Source: Terriglobia bacterium (lineage in GTDB: Bacteria; Acidobacteriota; Terriglobia; UBA7540). From it: DNA of 8,055 nt. The DNA is taken from contig JASHTR010000580.1 in the NCBI GenBank assembly GCA_030040455.1, forward strand, positions 1 through 8,055. Reading direction: 5' to 3'. The translations under genes were made by a program, and so were the position numbers. The notes beneath the pieces were generated by a model that saw only the letters and a list, made by a program, of their open reading frames with translations, was not told the origin of the DNA and searched no databases. Position 1 is the stretch's first letter, and every line of letters starts with the position of its first letter. Of the stretch, positions 1 through 6,006 are shown one piece after another.

Positions 1-696
1 AATGAGGCTCAAGTGGTTGCTGCTCAAGCCTCCTTGAAAACTGCCCAGGATGACCTGGCCAAGGAACAGGCCGCTTATGAAATCAATCCGAGGTCCGTCA
101 GCAAGCAGGCCTTGGACGACGCCATCAACGCCGCCGCCGTGGCCAAAGCCAACCTTCTCGTCGCCCAGAAGCAGTATGACCTGATCAAGGCCGGTGCCTG
201 GATTTACGACATCAGAAACCAGGACCGGACGTATCGGGCCCTACGCCACGCCTACTTATCGGGGAGCGCCCTGCTCTCAAAATACACTTTGAGAGCCCCG
301 ACTGATGGCATCGTGATGTCGGTCAACGCGGAGGTCGGCGACTATGTCTCTCCACAGGGCGCTTACGACGCCTATACCCAAGGGGACGATCCGGTGTTGA
401 TACTGGGAACTCCTCAAACTTCTCTCAACGTCCGTTGCTATGTGGACGAGATCTTGGTGCCACGGCTTTCGGCGATATCCAAAATCAAGGGGGAAATGTC
501 GATTCGCGGCATCAACTACAAAGTTCCTTTGACGTTCGTACGCGAGCAGCCCTTTGTCTCTCCCAAAATCGAGCTTTCGGATGAGCGTGAGGAACGAGTG
601 GACGTCAGGGTTTTGCCGATCATTTTTCGGTTCGATAAACCCAAGAATGTGAATCTTTACCCGGGTGAATTGGTCGATGTCTACATCAGTGAATAG
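1..696 (+). CDS. HlyD-family periplasmic adaptor (membrane fusion protein), 5'-truncated
   Basis: This is the C-terminal 231 codons of a periplasmic adaptor that links an inner-membrane pump to an outer-membrane channel. The frame is open at base 1, so the true start lies upstream, and it ends at TAG 694-696. Residues 1 to about 65 are Ala/Lys/Gln-rich and look like the descending helix of the coiled-coil hairpin. The second lipoyl half-motif follows at about 97-116 (LRAPTDGIVMSVNAEVGDYV), then a beta-barrel segment with CYVDE near 146-150. A membrane-proximal domain closes the protein, including VDVRV, IIFRFDKPKNVNLYPGELVDVYI. This order is characteristic of the family. The last 20 bases overlap the next gene, an outer-membrane factor, so the two are almost certainly co-transcribed and translationally coupled. 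The pump type (ABC, RND or MFS) and the substrate cannot be told because the partner gene is outside the window. Confidence 0.9.
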   Translation, partial: NEAQVVAAQASLKTAQDDLAKEQAAYEINPRSVSKQALDDAINAAAVAKANLLVAQKQYDLIKAGAWIYDIRNQDRTYRALRHAYLSGSALLSKYTLRAPTDGIVMSVNAEVGDYVSPQGAYDAYTQGDDPVLILGTPQTSLNVRCYVDEILVPRLSAISKIKGEMSIRGINYKVPLTFVREQPFVSPKIELSDEREERVDVRVLPIIFRFDKPKNVNLYPGELVDVYISE

Positions 697-2302
697 TCCG
701 AGTCAGAAGGCAGTACGCAGTAGGCGGAAGGCGGAAAGCGAAAGGCAGAAAGCAGAAAGCGCCGGACCCAGGCTGACAGCACACATTTCTGCCTATTGCC
801 TTCTGCTTACTGCCTTCTGCTTCTTGGCGGCGTGTCGTATCGGCCCGCAGTACGTGAGACCGCCTGTCGAAGTTCCGGCAGCCTACAAAGAACTTGGTCA
901 GCAAGCTTCGCAAAGCGGATGGAAGAAAGCCGATCCTCAGGACGATATGATTCGAGGCAAGTGGTGGGAAGTCTTCAACGATCCGCAGTTGGATGCGCTG
1001 GAGGAACGGGTCGATGTCTCAAACCAGAGTATTGCCTCAGCATCCGCAGCTTTCTTCGGGGCGCGGGCGATGGTCCGGGAAGCGCGGTCGCAGTATTTCC
1101 CGACGGTTGAAGGGATCCCCAGCATCTTCAATGAGCGTCCGTCGCCCGCCCAATACGCCGGCCTGCAATCGGCAGGTTTTTCTACTTCGGGGATCACAGT
1201 CACTCCATACACAGATTACTCGATGCCGTTTGATGCTTCCTGGGAGCCCGATCTGTGGAGCCGCGTCCGGCTGGCGGTGAGGACGAATTATCTCGCAGCC
1301 CAGGTAAGCGCTGCCGACCTCGAGAATATGCGCCTGACGGTCCACGCTGAACTTGCTGTCGATTATTACCAACTCCGCGGGCAGGACGCGCTACAGCAAT
1401 TATTGGATTCTACCGTCGCCGCCGATCAAGAGACTCTGGACCTCACGCGCGTGCAATACCGGGGCGGAATCGGCACCGACGAAGCCGTTGCTTCGGCAGA
1501 AACACAACTACAAGCCACCCAGGCGCAAGACACGAATCTCGGTGTCCTGCGATCTCAGTATGAGCACGCCATTGCAGTTCTCGTTGGTCAGTCGGCATCA
1601 ACCTTCTATATCCCCGCTGCGCCTCTCCAGGCAAACCGTCCGGCGATTCCCGTGGGGCTTCCTTCCGAACTCCTCGAGCGCCGTCCCGACATTGCCGCGT
1701 CTGAGCGCGCCGTGGCCCAGGCTAATGCACAGATCGGTGAGGCCAAGACAGCCTTCTTTCCCAATCTCCTGCTGAGTGCTTCCGGCGGCTTTGGAAACTC
1801 TGGAATCCCGAGCTGGTTTTCCTGGCCCGCCCGATTTTGGTCCATGGGACCGGGCTTGACAGAAACCATCTTTGACGCCGGACTGCGCCGGGCAACAGTC
1901 CAACAATACCAAGCTGCCCACGATCAGGCCGTGGCGAATTACCGGGAGACCGTATTGACCGCTTTTCAGCAGGTTGAGGACAATCTTGCGTCCTTAAGAA
2001 TTCTGTCGCGCGACATCCAGCAACAAGAGCTTGCGGCGCAATCCGCCGAGCGGAATCTGCAGGAGGAGATGGTCCGGTACAAAGCCGGACTCGACCCTTA
2101 TCTAAACGTCCTTACGGCTCAAACCCAGTTGTTGAACGAGCAGCAGACGCTCGTGTCTTTTCGCGAGCAGGATATGGTGGCCAGCGTCCAATTGATTGAG
2201 GCCCTCGGCGGCGGCTGGGACGCCTCGCAAATCCCGTCGCCGAGGCAAATAGGAGCCGGAACGCCATCGCTTTCGAATGTCGGCATTCAAGAGCCACAGT
2301 AA
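677..2302 (+). CDS. NodT/OprM-family outer-membrane efflux lipoprotein
   Basis: This is the outer-membrane channel of a tripartite efflux pump, expected to be a trimeric beta-barrel with a long periplasmic helical tunnel. I chose ATG 677 (541 aa) because GGGTGA at 663-668 lies 8 bases upstream; GTG 665 would add four residues. A hydrophobic stretch ends in a lipobox LAAC with Cys53 as the lipidation site (codon 833-835). Family hallmarks follow: IGPQYVRPPVEVP after the cysteine, GKWWEVFNDPQLDALE near 94-109, and GLPSELLERRPDIAASE near 327-344. Next come AQANAQIGEAKTAFFPNLLLSASGG and the helical repeat TAFQQVEDNLASL. Length and motif order are normal for the NodT subfamily. The N-terminal region before the lipobox is unusually long, about 35 charged residues, and is encoded by a palindromic repeat listed separately. 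The upstream adaptor gene overlaps it. Substrate is unknown. Confidence 0.93.
   Translation: MSTSVNSPSQKAVRSRRKAESERQKAESAGPRLTAHISAYCLLLTAFCFLAACRIGPQYVRPPVEVPAAYKELGQQASQSGWKKADPQDDMIRGKWWEVFNDPQLDALEERVDVSNQSIASASAAFFGARAMVREARSQYFPTVEGIPSIFNERPSPAQYAGLQSAGFSTSGITVTPYTDYSMPFDASWEPDLWSRVRLAVRTNYLAAQVSAADLENMRLTVHAELAVDYYQLRGQDALQQLLDSTVAADQETLDLTRVQYRGGIGTDEAVASAETQLQATQAQDTNLGVLRSQYEHAIAVLVGQSASTFYIPAAPLQANRPAIPVGLPSELLERRPDIAASERAVAQANAQIGEAKTAFFPNLLLSASGGFGNSGIPSWFSWPARFWSMGPGLTETIFDAGLRRATVQQYQAAHDQAVANYRETVLTAFQQVEDNLASLRILSRDIQQQELAAQSAERNLQEEMVRYKAGLDPYLNVLTAQTQLLNEQQTLVSFREQDMVASVQLIEALGGGWDASQIPSPRQIGAGTPSLSNVGIQEPQ
703..826. repeat. Palindromic low-complexity repeat inside the signal-peptide region
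   Basis: The left arm is a degenerate run of CAGAAGGCAGTA / GCGGAAAGC units (about 703-760) and the right arm is its reverse complement (about 787-826). CAGAAGGCAGTA at 704-715 is perfectly complementary to TACTGCCTTCTG at 808-819, and GCAGTAGGC 717-725 matches GCCTATTGC 791-799 with one mismatch. In the lipoprotein frame the left arm encodes a basic stretch (SQKAVRSRRKAESERQKAES) and the right arm encodes hydrophobic AYCLLLTAFCF. Repeats that translate as 'QKAVGSRQKA' and 'YCLLPTAYCLL' are familiar as dispersed intergenic elements in several environmental bacteria. Here the element lies inside the start of a real gene. Confidence 0.75.
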
Positions 2303-2312
2303 ACTTGCGTGA

Positions 2313-2373
2313 GGGGCTCCCTCGCACCTCTTCCGAGATCCCAACTCGGGAAGAGCTTTCAGAAGAGAGCCCC
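2313..2373. terminator. Nested hairpin after the efflux operon, possible terminator
   Basis: The inner stem is CTCTTCCGAG (2328-2337) with CTCGGGAAGAG (2345-2355), 10 pairs with one bulged G and a 7-base loop. It is enclosed by an outer stem GGGGCTC (2313-2319) with GAGCCCC (2367-2373). It begins 10 bases after the stop codon of the outer-membrane factor, where a terminator is expected. There is no clear U-tract after it, so it may be a processing or RNA-stabilising structure, or a decayed repeat, instead of an intrinsic terminator. Confidence 0.4.
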
Positions 2374-2397
2374 GGCAGCGAGAGCCCAGGGTTCGGG

Positions 2398-2502
2398 CTA
2401 GCGATAGAGAAGCGTCCACTTCTCGTAATAGGTATCGACGTGCCCAGTGAGCTCGGCCACTCCGTCTTTGGCAGACACACCGATGTGCTCGGCATGAACG
2501 CG
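2398..2502 (-). pseudogene. BON-domain fragment
   Basis: The minus strand reads RVHAEHIGVSAKDGVAELTG then HVDTYYEKWTLLYR and a TAG (complement of 2398-2400). The pattern 'HIGVxxKDGVxxLTGHVDxYxEK' is the core of a BON domain (OsmY-like periplasmic or envelope stress proteins). Intact BON domains continue with a helix of the type 'AxxAxxRVxGV'; here the frame stops early. No start codon or earlier domain is visible upstream, since the sequence beyond about 2505 matches a different gene on the other strand. I read it as a remnant left by deletion. The family assignment rests on about 30 residues. Confidence 0.5.
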
Positions 2503-2513
2503 CGGGGGCGGCA

Positions 2514-2693
2514 GTGCTCGGTAGCGTGGCCTATGTTCCCTACCGCTCCGGGGACATCGCGGCTATCCGCATCTCCGACGGCAAGCTGTTCGGGAAAAAA
2601 CATATCGGAGGCTCCTTCGGCCCCTCGTCGCCGGTCATTGTTGGGGGAACGCTCTACGCCTCGAACGTTTATGGCTGGGCCACTGCCATCCCG
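2514..2693 (+). pseudogene. PQQ-type beta-propeller fragment (C-terminal blade)
   Basis: The plus strand encodes VAYVPYRSGDIAAIRISDGK and, after a short link, FGPSSPVIVGGTLYASNVYG followed by WATAIP. The alternation of '(V)AY(V)..RSGD(I)AAI.(I)SDGK' and 'SSPV(I)VGGTLYASN(VYG)' is the signature of PQQ/quinoprotein-like propeller blades (BamB-like or quinoprotein dehydrogenase-like). Only about 1.5 blades are present. There is no plausible start, and after ATAIP the reading continues into sequence without propeller character. It is a gene fragment abutting the BON fragment at about 2503-2513, pointing the other way. Confidence 0.55.
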
Positions 2694-2821
2694 TGGGTGA
2701 GATTGCAGCGGCGTCAGGGCAATAGTGGTGTTGACCTCCCGGCCAGTCTATGTCCGTTTTTTGCAGAAATCGTGCCGCTAGCTCAGGAACGCACGGATGA
2801 CTTGCTCGGGGTCGTCGCTTT

Positions 2822-2889
2822 AGGAGGTTCATGTGCGCAAAGTGGTCATTCTGGACGGAAACTTTGCGGGCATCACCGCAGCATCTTAA
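2822..2889 (+). pseudogene. Truncated N-terminus of an NDH-2/SQR-like FAD oxidoreductase, with its RBS
   Basis: AGGAGG at 2822-2827 is followed 5 bases later by GTG 2833, which opens the frame VRKVVILDGNFAGITAAS and then TAA at 2887-2889. This closely resembles the first residues of type II NADH dehydrogenases and related flavoproteins, which begin 'M(K/R)KVVILGGGFAG(I/L)TAA' and form the FAD-binding Rossmann fold. Two of the motif glycines are changed (GGGFAG to DGNFAG), the frame stops after 18 codons, and no continuation is recognisable in the other frames before 2958. It is a decayed gene start. It is not part of the sulfide:quinone oxidoreductase gene, which lies on the opposite strand and has a different N-terminus. 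Confidence 0.55.
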
Positions 2890-2958
2890 TAAATACAGCA
2901 GTCCAGTCCCGAGTCTTGGCGGAGCATCCCAATTAACATTCCGCTTGAATCAATACGT

Positions 2959-4248
2959 CTACGTCACCGCGAGTCCCTCGCGCCGCAAATCCCGAGGGCT
3001 TCGTCTCTTAGCGAGGAAGGGCGCTCGTCTGCCGCGCAACAGGACGTTCCAATAAAGCCAGGGAAGGCCGTACCTCTTAAGCAGCCACATATCGTAGCGT
3101 TCCTGGAATGTATTGATTACCGGGATGCGCGGGGCGGGCTTGCCTGAATAATCGATCTCGCAGAGCACCATGCGCCCATGCCCTGTGACAATGGGGCAGG
3201 CGATATAGCCGTCGTACCGGGCCAACGGCCCCTTGCCTCGCATGACAGAAAGGAGGTTGGCGGCGACCACCGGCGCCTGATGCGTAGCCGCAGCACCCGT
3301 CTTGGCATTAGGAGTACCCGCCACATCGCCTAGCGCAAATACATTGGGATAATTCGCGTGCTGGAGCGTGTATTTGTCCACTCTGACCCAACCCTCCTGA
3401 GGCTTATCAGGATCGGCCAGGGGGCTCTGCCGAATAAAATCCGGGGCGGTTTGCGGCGGAACAGCATGCAGCATGTCGTAAGGGATAGTGATCCGCTGTT
3501 CCCCCTGGTCACTCCTCAGTGCGAAGACTGCTTCTCTCTTCTCCGAATTGACTGCGACCAATTCGTGATTGAACCGTGAATCGACGCCATAGCGCGCGAG
3601 CACCTGGTTCAGCACTGCCGCGTACTCCTTCACGCCGTATATGGATGGGGTGGCGGATCCGTAAATCACGCTCGTGTGGCGCAGAATATCCTTCCGCCGG
3701 AAATAATCAGCGGCCAGATACATGATCTTCTGCGGAGCCCCGGGGCACTTGATCGGAGTTCCCGGCATATGGAATAGGGCCGTGCCGCCTTTGAAATTGC
3801 GAATCAAATCCCATGTTTTGGGCGCAAGTTCGTAAGCGTAGTTGCTAGACGCGTTGCCCCTGTCGATCGCTTCTTTCAGACCCGGGATAGCATCCCAATT
3901 GAGCTGCACTCCCGGCGCGACAACCAGAAAGTCATAGCTCACGTGAGTCCCTGAATGTGTTGTGAGACGCTGCCGGCCAGGATCAAGCTCCACGACGTGC
4001 TCCTGGATCCAGAAAACGCCTCCGGGAATGTAGCCTGCCTCCTGGCGGACGCTGGCTTCCTTAGGCACAAACCCTCCGCCAACGAGAGTCCAGAGGGGCT
4101 GGTAGAAATGATGGCGAGAAGGTTCTACGAGAGCAATGTCCTGCTCTCCTGCACGTCGAAGAAGGTTTGCTGTAATAATGCCCGCCGTTCCGCCGCCAAT
4201 AATGACGATCCGGTGGTGGCAGTTTTGTTTCTTTGCGTGTTCGATCAT
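2959..4248 (-). CDS. sqr: Sulfide:quinone oxidoreductase, type II-like
   Basis: This flavoprotein oxidises sulfide at the cytoplasmic membrane and passes electrons to the quinone pool, leaving persulfide or polysulfide sulfur. ATG 4248 is set by AGGAGG (complement of 4255-4260) 6 bases upstream. The 429-aa product has the FAD motif IVIIGGGTAGI (14-24), the segment HHFYQPLWTLVGGGF (46-60) characteristic of the mitochondrial/bacterial SQOR branch, and a second FAD motif NVFALGDVAGTPNAKTGAA (302-320). The two redox cysteines expected for this branch are present: Cys168 in IKCPGAPQKIMYLA and Cys351 in DGYIACPIVTG. The C-terminus (about 380-412) is rich in aromatic and basic residues, as expected for monotopic membrane attachment. 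Length is normal. No persulfide dioxygenase or rhodanese is adjacent in the window, so the sulfur acceptor is unknown. A generic NDH-2 is less likely given the CPGAPQK motif. Confidence 0.9.
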   Translation of the reverse strand: MIEHAKKQNCHHRIVIIGGGTAGIITANLLRRAGEQDIALVEPSRHHFYQPLWTLVGGGFVPKEASVRQEAGYIPGGVFWIQEHVVELDPGRQRLTTHSGTHVSYDFLVVAPGVQLNWDAIPGLKEAIDRGNASSNYAYELAPKTWDLIRNFKGGTALFHMPGTPIKCPGAPQKIMYLAADYFRRKDILRHTSVIYGSATPSIYGVKEYAAVLNQVLARYGVDSRFNHELVAVNSEKREAVFALRSDQGEQRITIPYDMLHAVPPQTAPDFIRQSPLADPDKPQEGWVRVDKYTLQHANYPNVFALGDVAGTPNAKTGAAATHQAPVVAANLLSVMRGKGPLARYDGYIACPIVTGHGRMVLCEIDYSGKPAPRIPVINTFQERYDMWLLKRYGLPWLYWNVLLRGRRAPFLAKRRSPRDLRREGLAVT

Positions 4249-4604
4249 GACGATCCTCCTCTATGATTTGGTTCTTTGGCATGAATGAAAATCCGCACGT
4301 GCAGCACAACGGCGCACGGCCTACGAGGAAGCTGAAGATTCTCGAACTTGAAAGAAGTCAGGCAGAGGGACTTAGCTCACCCGCGGGCCTAGAAGGTAGG
4401 ACAACAACACCCAGACATTTTGGGACGTAAGCCTAGCATTAGAAAGAGTATAACACCGTGAAAAGTCGGCATGGCAATCAATTTCCCCTTATGCAAAGGA
4501 CCGAAATGAAGCGCTCAATGGTTGTGCGCTTTCGAGAGCGAGACCCAGCCTGTCCGGCCCTTTCGAACTTCGCCTCAGCATCCAGTTTCGTTTCGCCCGG
4601 AGAT
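4249..4604. other. Intergenic region upstream of sqr and downstream of the radical SAM gene
   Basis: These 356 bases carry no convincing gene. They hold the sqr ribosome binding site (4255-4260), a possible degenerate CRP/FNR-type operator and -10 (4338-4381, listed separately), and a TATACT -10-like hexamer on the minus strand (4447-4452) without a well-spaced -35. A weak hairpin is formed by AAGCGC 4509-4514 and GCGCTT 4526-4531. The hairpin lies about 75 bases past the radical SAM stop and lacks a U-tract, so I do not call it a terminator. Confidence 0.5.
4338..4381 (-). promoter_or_regulatory. Possible degenerate CRP/FNR-type promoter of sqr
   Basis: The minus strand of 4366-4381 reads GGTGAGCTAAGTCCCT, matching 10 of 16 positions of the perfect operator seen twice downstream (TGTGACTCAAGTCACA in this orientation). 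It keeps GTGA and AAGTC. A GAGAAT hexamer (complement of 4338-4343) lies where the -10 would be, putting the operator centre at about -42.5, the same geometry as the other two sites. The right half-site is poor, so this could be chance. Confidence 0.25.
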
Positions 4605-5810
4605 TTACACTCTGAAAGGCTCGTACCCTTTGGCCGGAGAGGACGCAGCGTCTTCTTCAACCCAGCTCTTCGGCTGATAGATGCAGCAGGGATCTTCGGA
4701 AAAGGGATCGCCCGTCGAGGCGTAAGCTCGTGCCCGCGAACCGCCGCAGATTTCACGAAATTCGCACAATCCGCACTTCCCTTTGAGGTTATTCGCGTCG
4801 CGCAGCGCCACAAACAGGGGCGACACTTGATAGATTTTGGCCAGGGGCTGTTTCCGGATGTTACCTCCCGAAAGGGGCAGAAACCCGCTGGGATAGACCT
4901 CGCCGACGTGAGAGATAAAGACGAAGCCTTTCGCCTCATTGATGCCTTTCACGGCGCGTGGGATTCCATCCGGGCCGGGCTGGGCGATGACTGGCGACTT
5001 CAGCCAGAGGGGACCGCGAACATGAGACGACGCCTTGGGGTTGGTGCGTCTTTCAAGTGTCCTCCTCTGAACGAAATACCGCCGGTAGTGCATGGCCTCG
5101 GTAGTTTTCACGTCGAAGCTCACGCGGCCGGAGAAGTCGTATAGCCTGGCAAACAGTTGCTCGAACTCTTCCGCCGAGAGAAGGTCTTGAGCTTTGCCGC
5201 GCCCAGTGGGAACCAAAAAGAAAACGCTCCACAAAACAACTCCCAGGGTTTCCACAAGGCTGGCCAAGGCATCGAAATCGCGGACATTATGACGGCTCAT
5301 CGTGGAATTGACTTGTACGGGCAGACCTATCTCCCTCGCCCAGCGGATAGCCTGATGGGTGTGCGCGTAGGAACCCGGGGCACCACGAAAGCGATCGTGA
5401 ACGTCCGGCGTTGAGCCGTCGAGGCTGAGGGCCAGTCGCGCCAGCCCTCGGGCCTTAAATTCTGCCAGTACCCAGCGCGTTAACAGAGGAGTAGCGCTCG
5501 GAGACATGGAGACTCGCACTCCAAGCTTCGTCCCATATTCGACCAAGTGATCAATGTCCGGCCGCTTGAGCGGATCTCCACCGGTCAGCACAAAAACGGG
5601 TATGTCCAATTCTCGAACTTGCCGGATCAGAGATTCGCCCTCCGCGGTCGAAAGCTCCAGCGGTGAACGCTGCGGTTGTGCGCACGCCCGGCAATGGACA
5701 CAGGCGAGATCGCAGGCCTGCGTGACCTCCCAAATAGCGATGAATGGGCGGTCGTCCGGCTGGGTTCCCGCGGTGGCGTTGGATTCTCTGGACTGTTCCA
5801 TAGCGATCAA
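4605..5810 (-). CDS. Radical SAM/SPASM-domain protein, NirJ/AhbD/PqqE-like
   Basis: This is a radical S-adenosylmethionine enzyme with an auxiliary iron-sulfur cluster domain. The 401-aa product has the cluster motif CDLACVHC (Cys33, Cys37, Cys40) after FIAIWEVTQA, the SAM-contacting GGDP (77-80), and LALSLDGSTPDVHDRFRG (126-143). Its C-terminal cysteines are Cys346, Cys349, Cys355 and Cys375/376 (CGLCEFREIC...CC), the SPASM pattern. GEVYPSGFLPLSGGNIR (303-319) precedes them, as in heme-pathway and peptide-modifying relatives. It recalls the family I know as TIGR04053, but I cannot confirm that. Substrate is unknown; no precursor peptide or heme d1/siroheme gene is adjacent. The TTG start at 5810 is favoured by AGGA (complement of 5821-5824) 10 bases upstream; ATG 5801 has no RBS. 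The first 22 codons seem to derive from an internal duplication. A CRP/FNR-type promoter lies immediately upstream. Confidence 0.88.
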   Translation of the reverse strand: MIAMEQSRESNATAGTQPDDRPFIAIWEVTQACDLACVHCRACAQPQRSPLELSTAEGESLIRQVRELDIPVFVLTGGDPLKRPDIDHLVEYGTKLGVRVSMSPSATPLLTRWVLAEFKARGLARLALSLDGSTPDVHDRFRGAPGSYAHTHQAIRWAREIGLPVQVNSTMSRHNVRDFDALASLVETLGVVLWSVFFLVPTGRGKAQDLLSAEEFEQLFARLYDFSGRVSFDVKTTEAMHYRRYFVQRRTLERRTNPKASSHVRGPLWLKSPVIAQPGPDGIPRAVKGINEAKGFVFISHVGEVYPSGFLPLSGGNIRKQPLAKIYQVSPLFVALRDANNLKGKCGLCEFREICGGSRARAYASTGDPFSEDPCCIYQPKSWVEEDAASSPAKGYEPFRV

Positions 5811-5823
5811 CGGCCGGTCATCC
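5734..5823 (-). repeat. In-frame 66-base duplication at the start of the radical SAM gene
   Basis: Two 24-base segments, 5734-5757 and 5800-5823, match at 20 of 24 positions and lie exactly 66 bases (22 codons) apart. On the coding strand they read DDRPFIAI and DDRPLIAM. The second copy is the normal entry to the radical SAM domain. The first spans the TTG/ATG start candidates, so the N-terminal extension of the protein probably arose by tandem duplication. Confidence 0.5.
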
Positions 5824-5850
5824 TGGTGTACCCGTTTCGTTCTACCGTAC

Positions 5851-5915
5851 TATTGTCCTGTGGTATAGCGAGAATTGCTGTGACTTGAGTCACACCCGCC
5901 TCGCGAAGGGCGAAG
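5851..5915 (-). promoter_or_regulatory. CRP/FNR-superfamily promoter module, copy 1 (radical SAM gene)
   Basis: The operator TGTGACTTGAGTCACA (5879-5894) is a perfect TGTGA-N6-TCACA site with 7-base palindromic arms. Read leftward it is followed by GC, an 11-base unconserved spacer and the block TACCACAGGACAATA (complement of 5851-5865), which contains a -10-like GACAAT (complement of 5852-5857). A start of transcription near 5845 puts the operator centre at -41.5, the class II activator position, and leaves about 35 bases to the TTG start of the radical SAM gene. The conservation of operator plus -10 block, with a variable spacer, supports the leftward orientation. The same operator could also act on the rightward hemerythrin-like gene, whose start is about 120 bases away. 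Confidence 0.65.
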
Positions 5916-5918
5916 GCG
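5897..5918. repeat. GC-rich inverted repeat next to the operator
   Basis: CGCCTCGC (5897-5904) pairs with GCGAAGGCG (5910-5918) with one bulged A, giving an 8-pair stem and a GAAGG loop. It directly abuts the operator on the right. Its sequence is shared with the second module as far as the window end permits comparison. It may be a second protein-binding site or a leader hairpin for the rightward gene. Confidence 0.35.
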
Positions 5919-6006
5919 TCTCTCCCACGGGTTCTCTGCCGAGATTTTAGTCATAGCGTTGGCTCGGAAGAACGACAAGGATGGAACCAGGAAGCATACG
6001 AGAAGC

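Larger units (their letters stand above)
2303..2958. other. Gene graveyard between the efflux operon and the flavoprotein gene
   Basis: No intact gene is visible in these 656 bases. The stretch contains the nested hairpin, the BON fragment, the propeller fragment and the flavoprotein N-terminus listed separately. The rest (about 2700-2820 and 2890-2958) shows nothing I recognise on either strand. The fragments point in different directions and come from unrelated families, so this is a site of repeated deletion or rearrangement and not one decayed gene. Confidence 0.6.

Noticed and set aside
703..826. CRISPR array or tandem repeat array
   Set aside because: Units are short, degenerate and arranged as a palindrome without spacers; no cas gene is present.
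2112..2603. 163-codon open frame on the minus strand
   Set aside because: It runs antisense through the end of the outer-membrane factor and is out of frame with the BON fragment; its composition is Arg/Pro/Ser-rich shadow sequence.
2305..2700. 131-codon plus-strand frame after the efflux operon
   Set aside because: It overlaps the propeller fragment in another frame and the BON fragment on the other strand, and it has no recognisable domain or RBS.
2775..2825. Minus-strand tail reading SDDPEQVIRAFLS and a stop
   Set aside because: It looks like a plausible protein C-terminus, but there is a stop only 14 codons upstream and nothing links it to a family.
4458..5144. 228-codon open frame on the plus strand
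   Set aside because: It lies mostly antisense to the radical SAM gene, whose motifs are unmistakable, and its own translation shows no family pattern.
5859..5880. Sigma-54 promoter (TGG...TTGCT) in the repeated module
   Set aside because: The GG to GC spacing is 13 and 14 bases in the two copies instead of 10, so the -24/-12 geometry is wrong.
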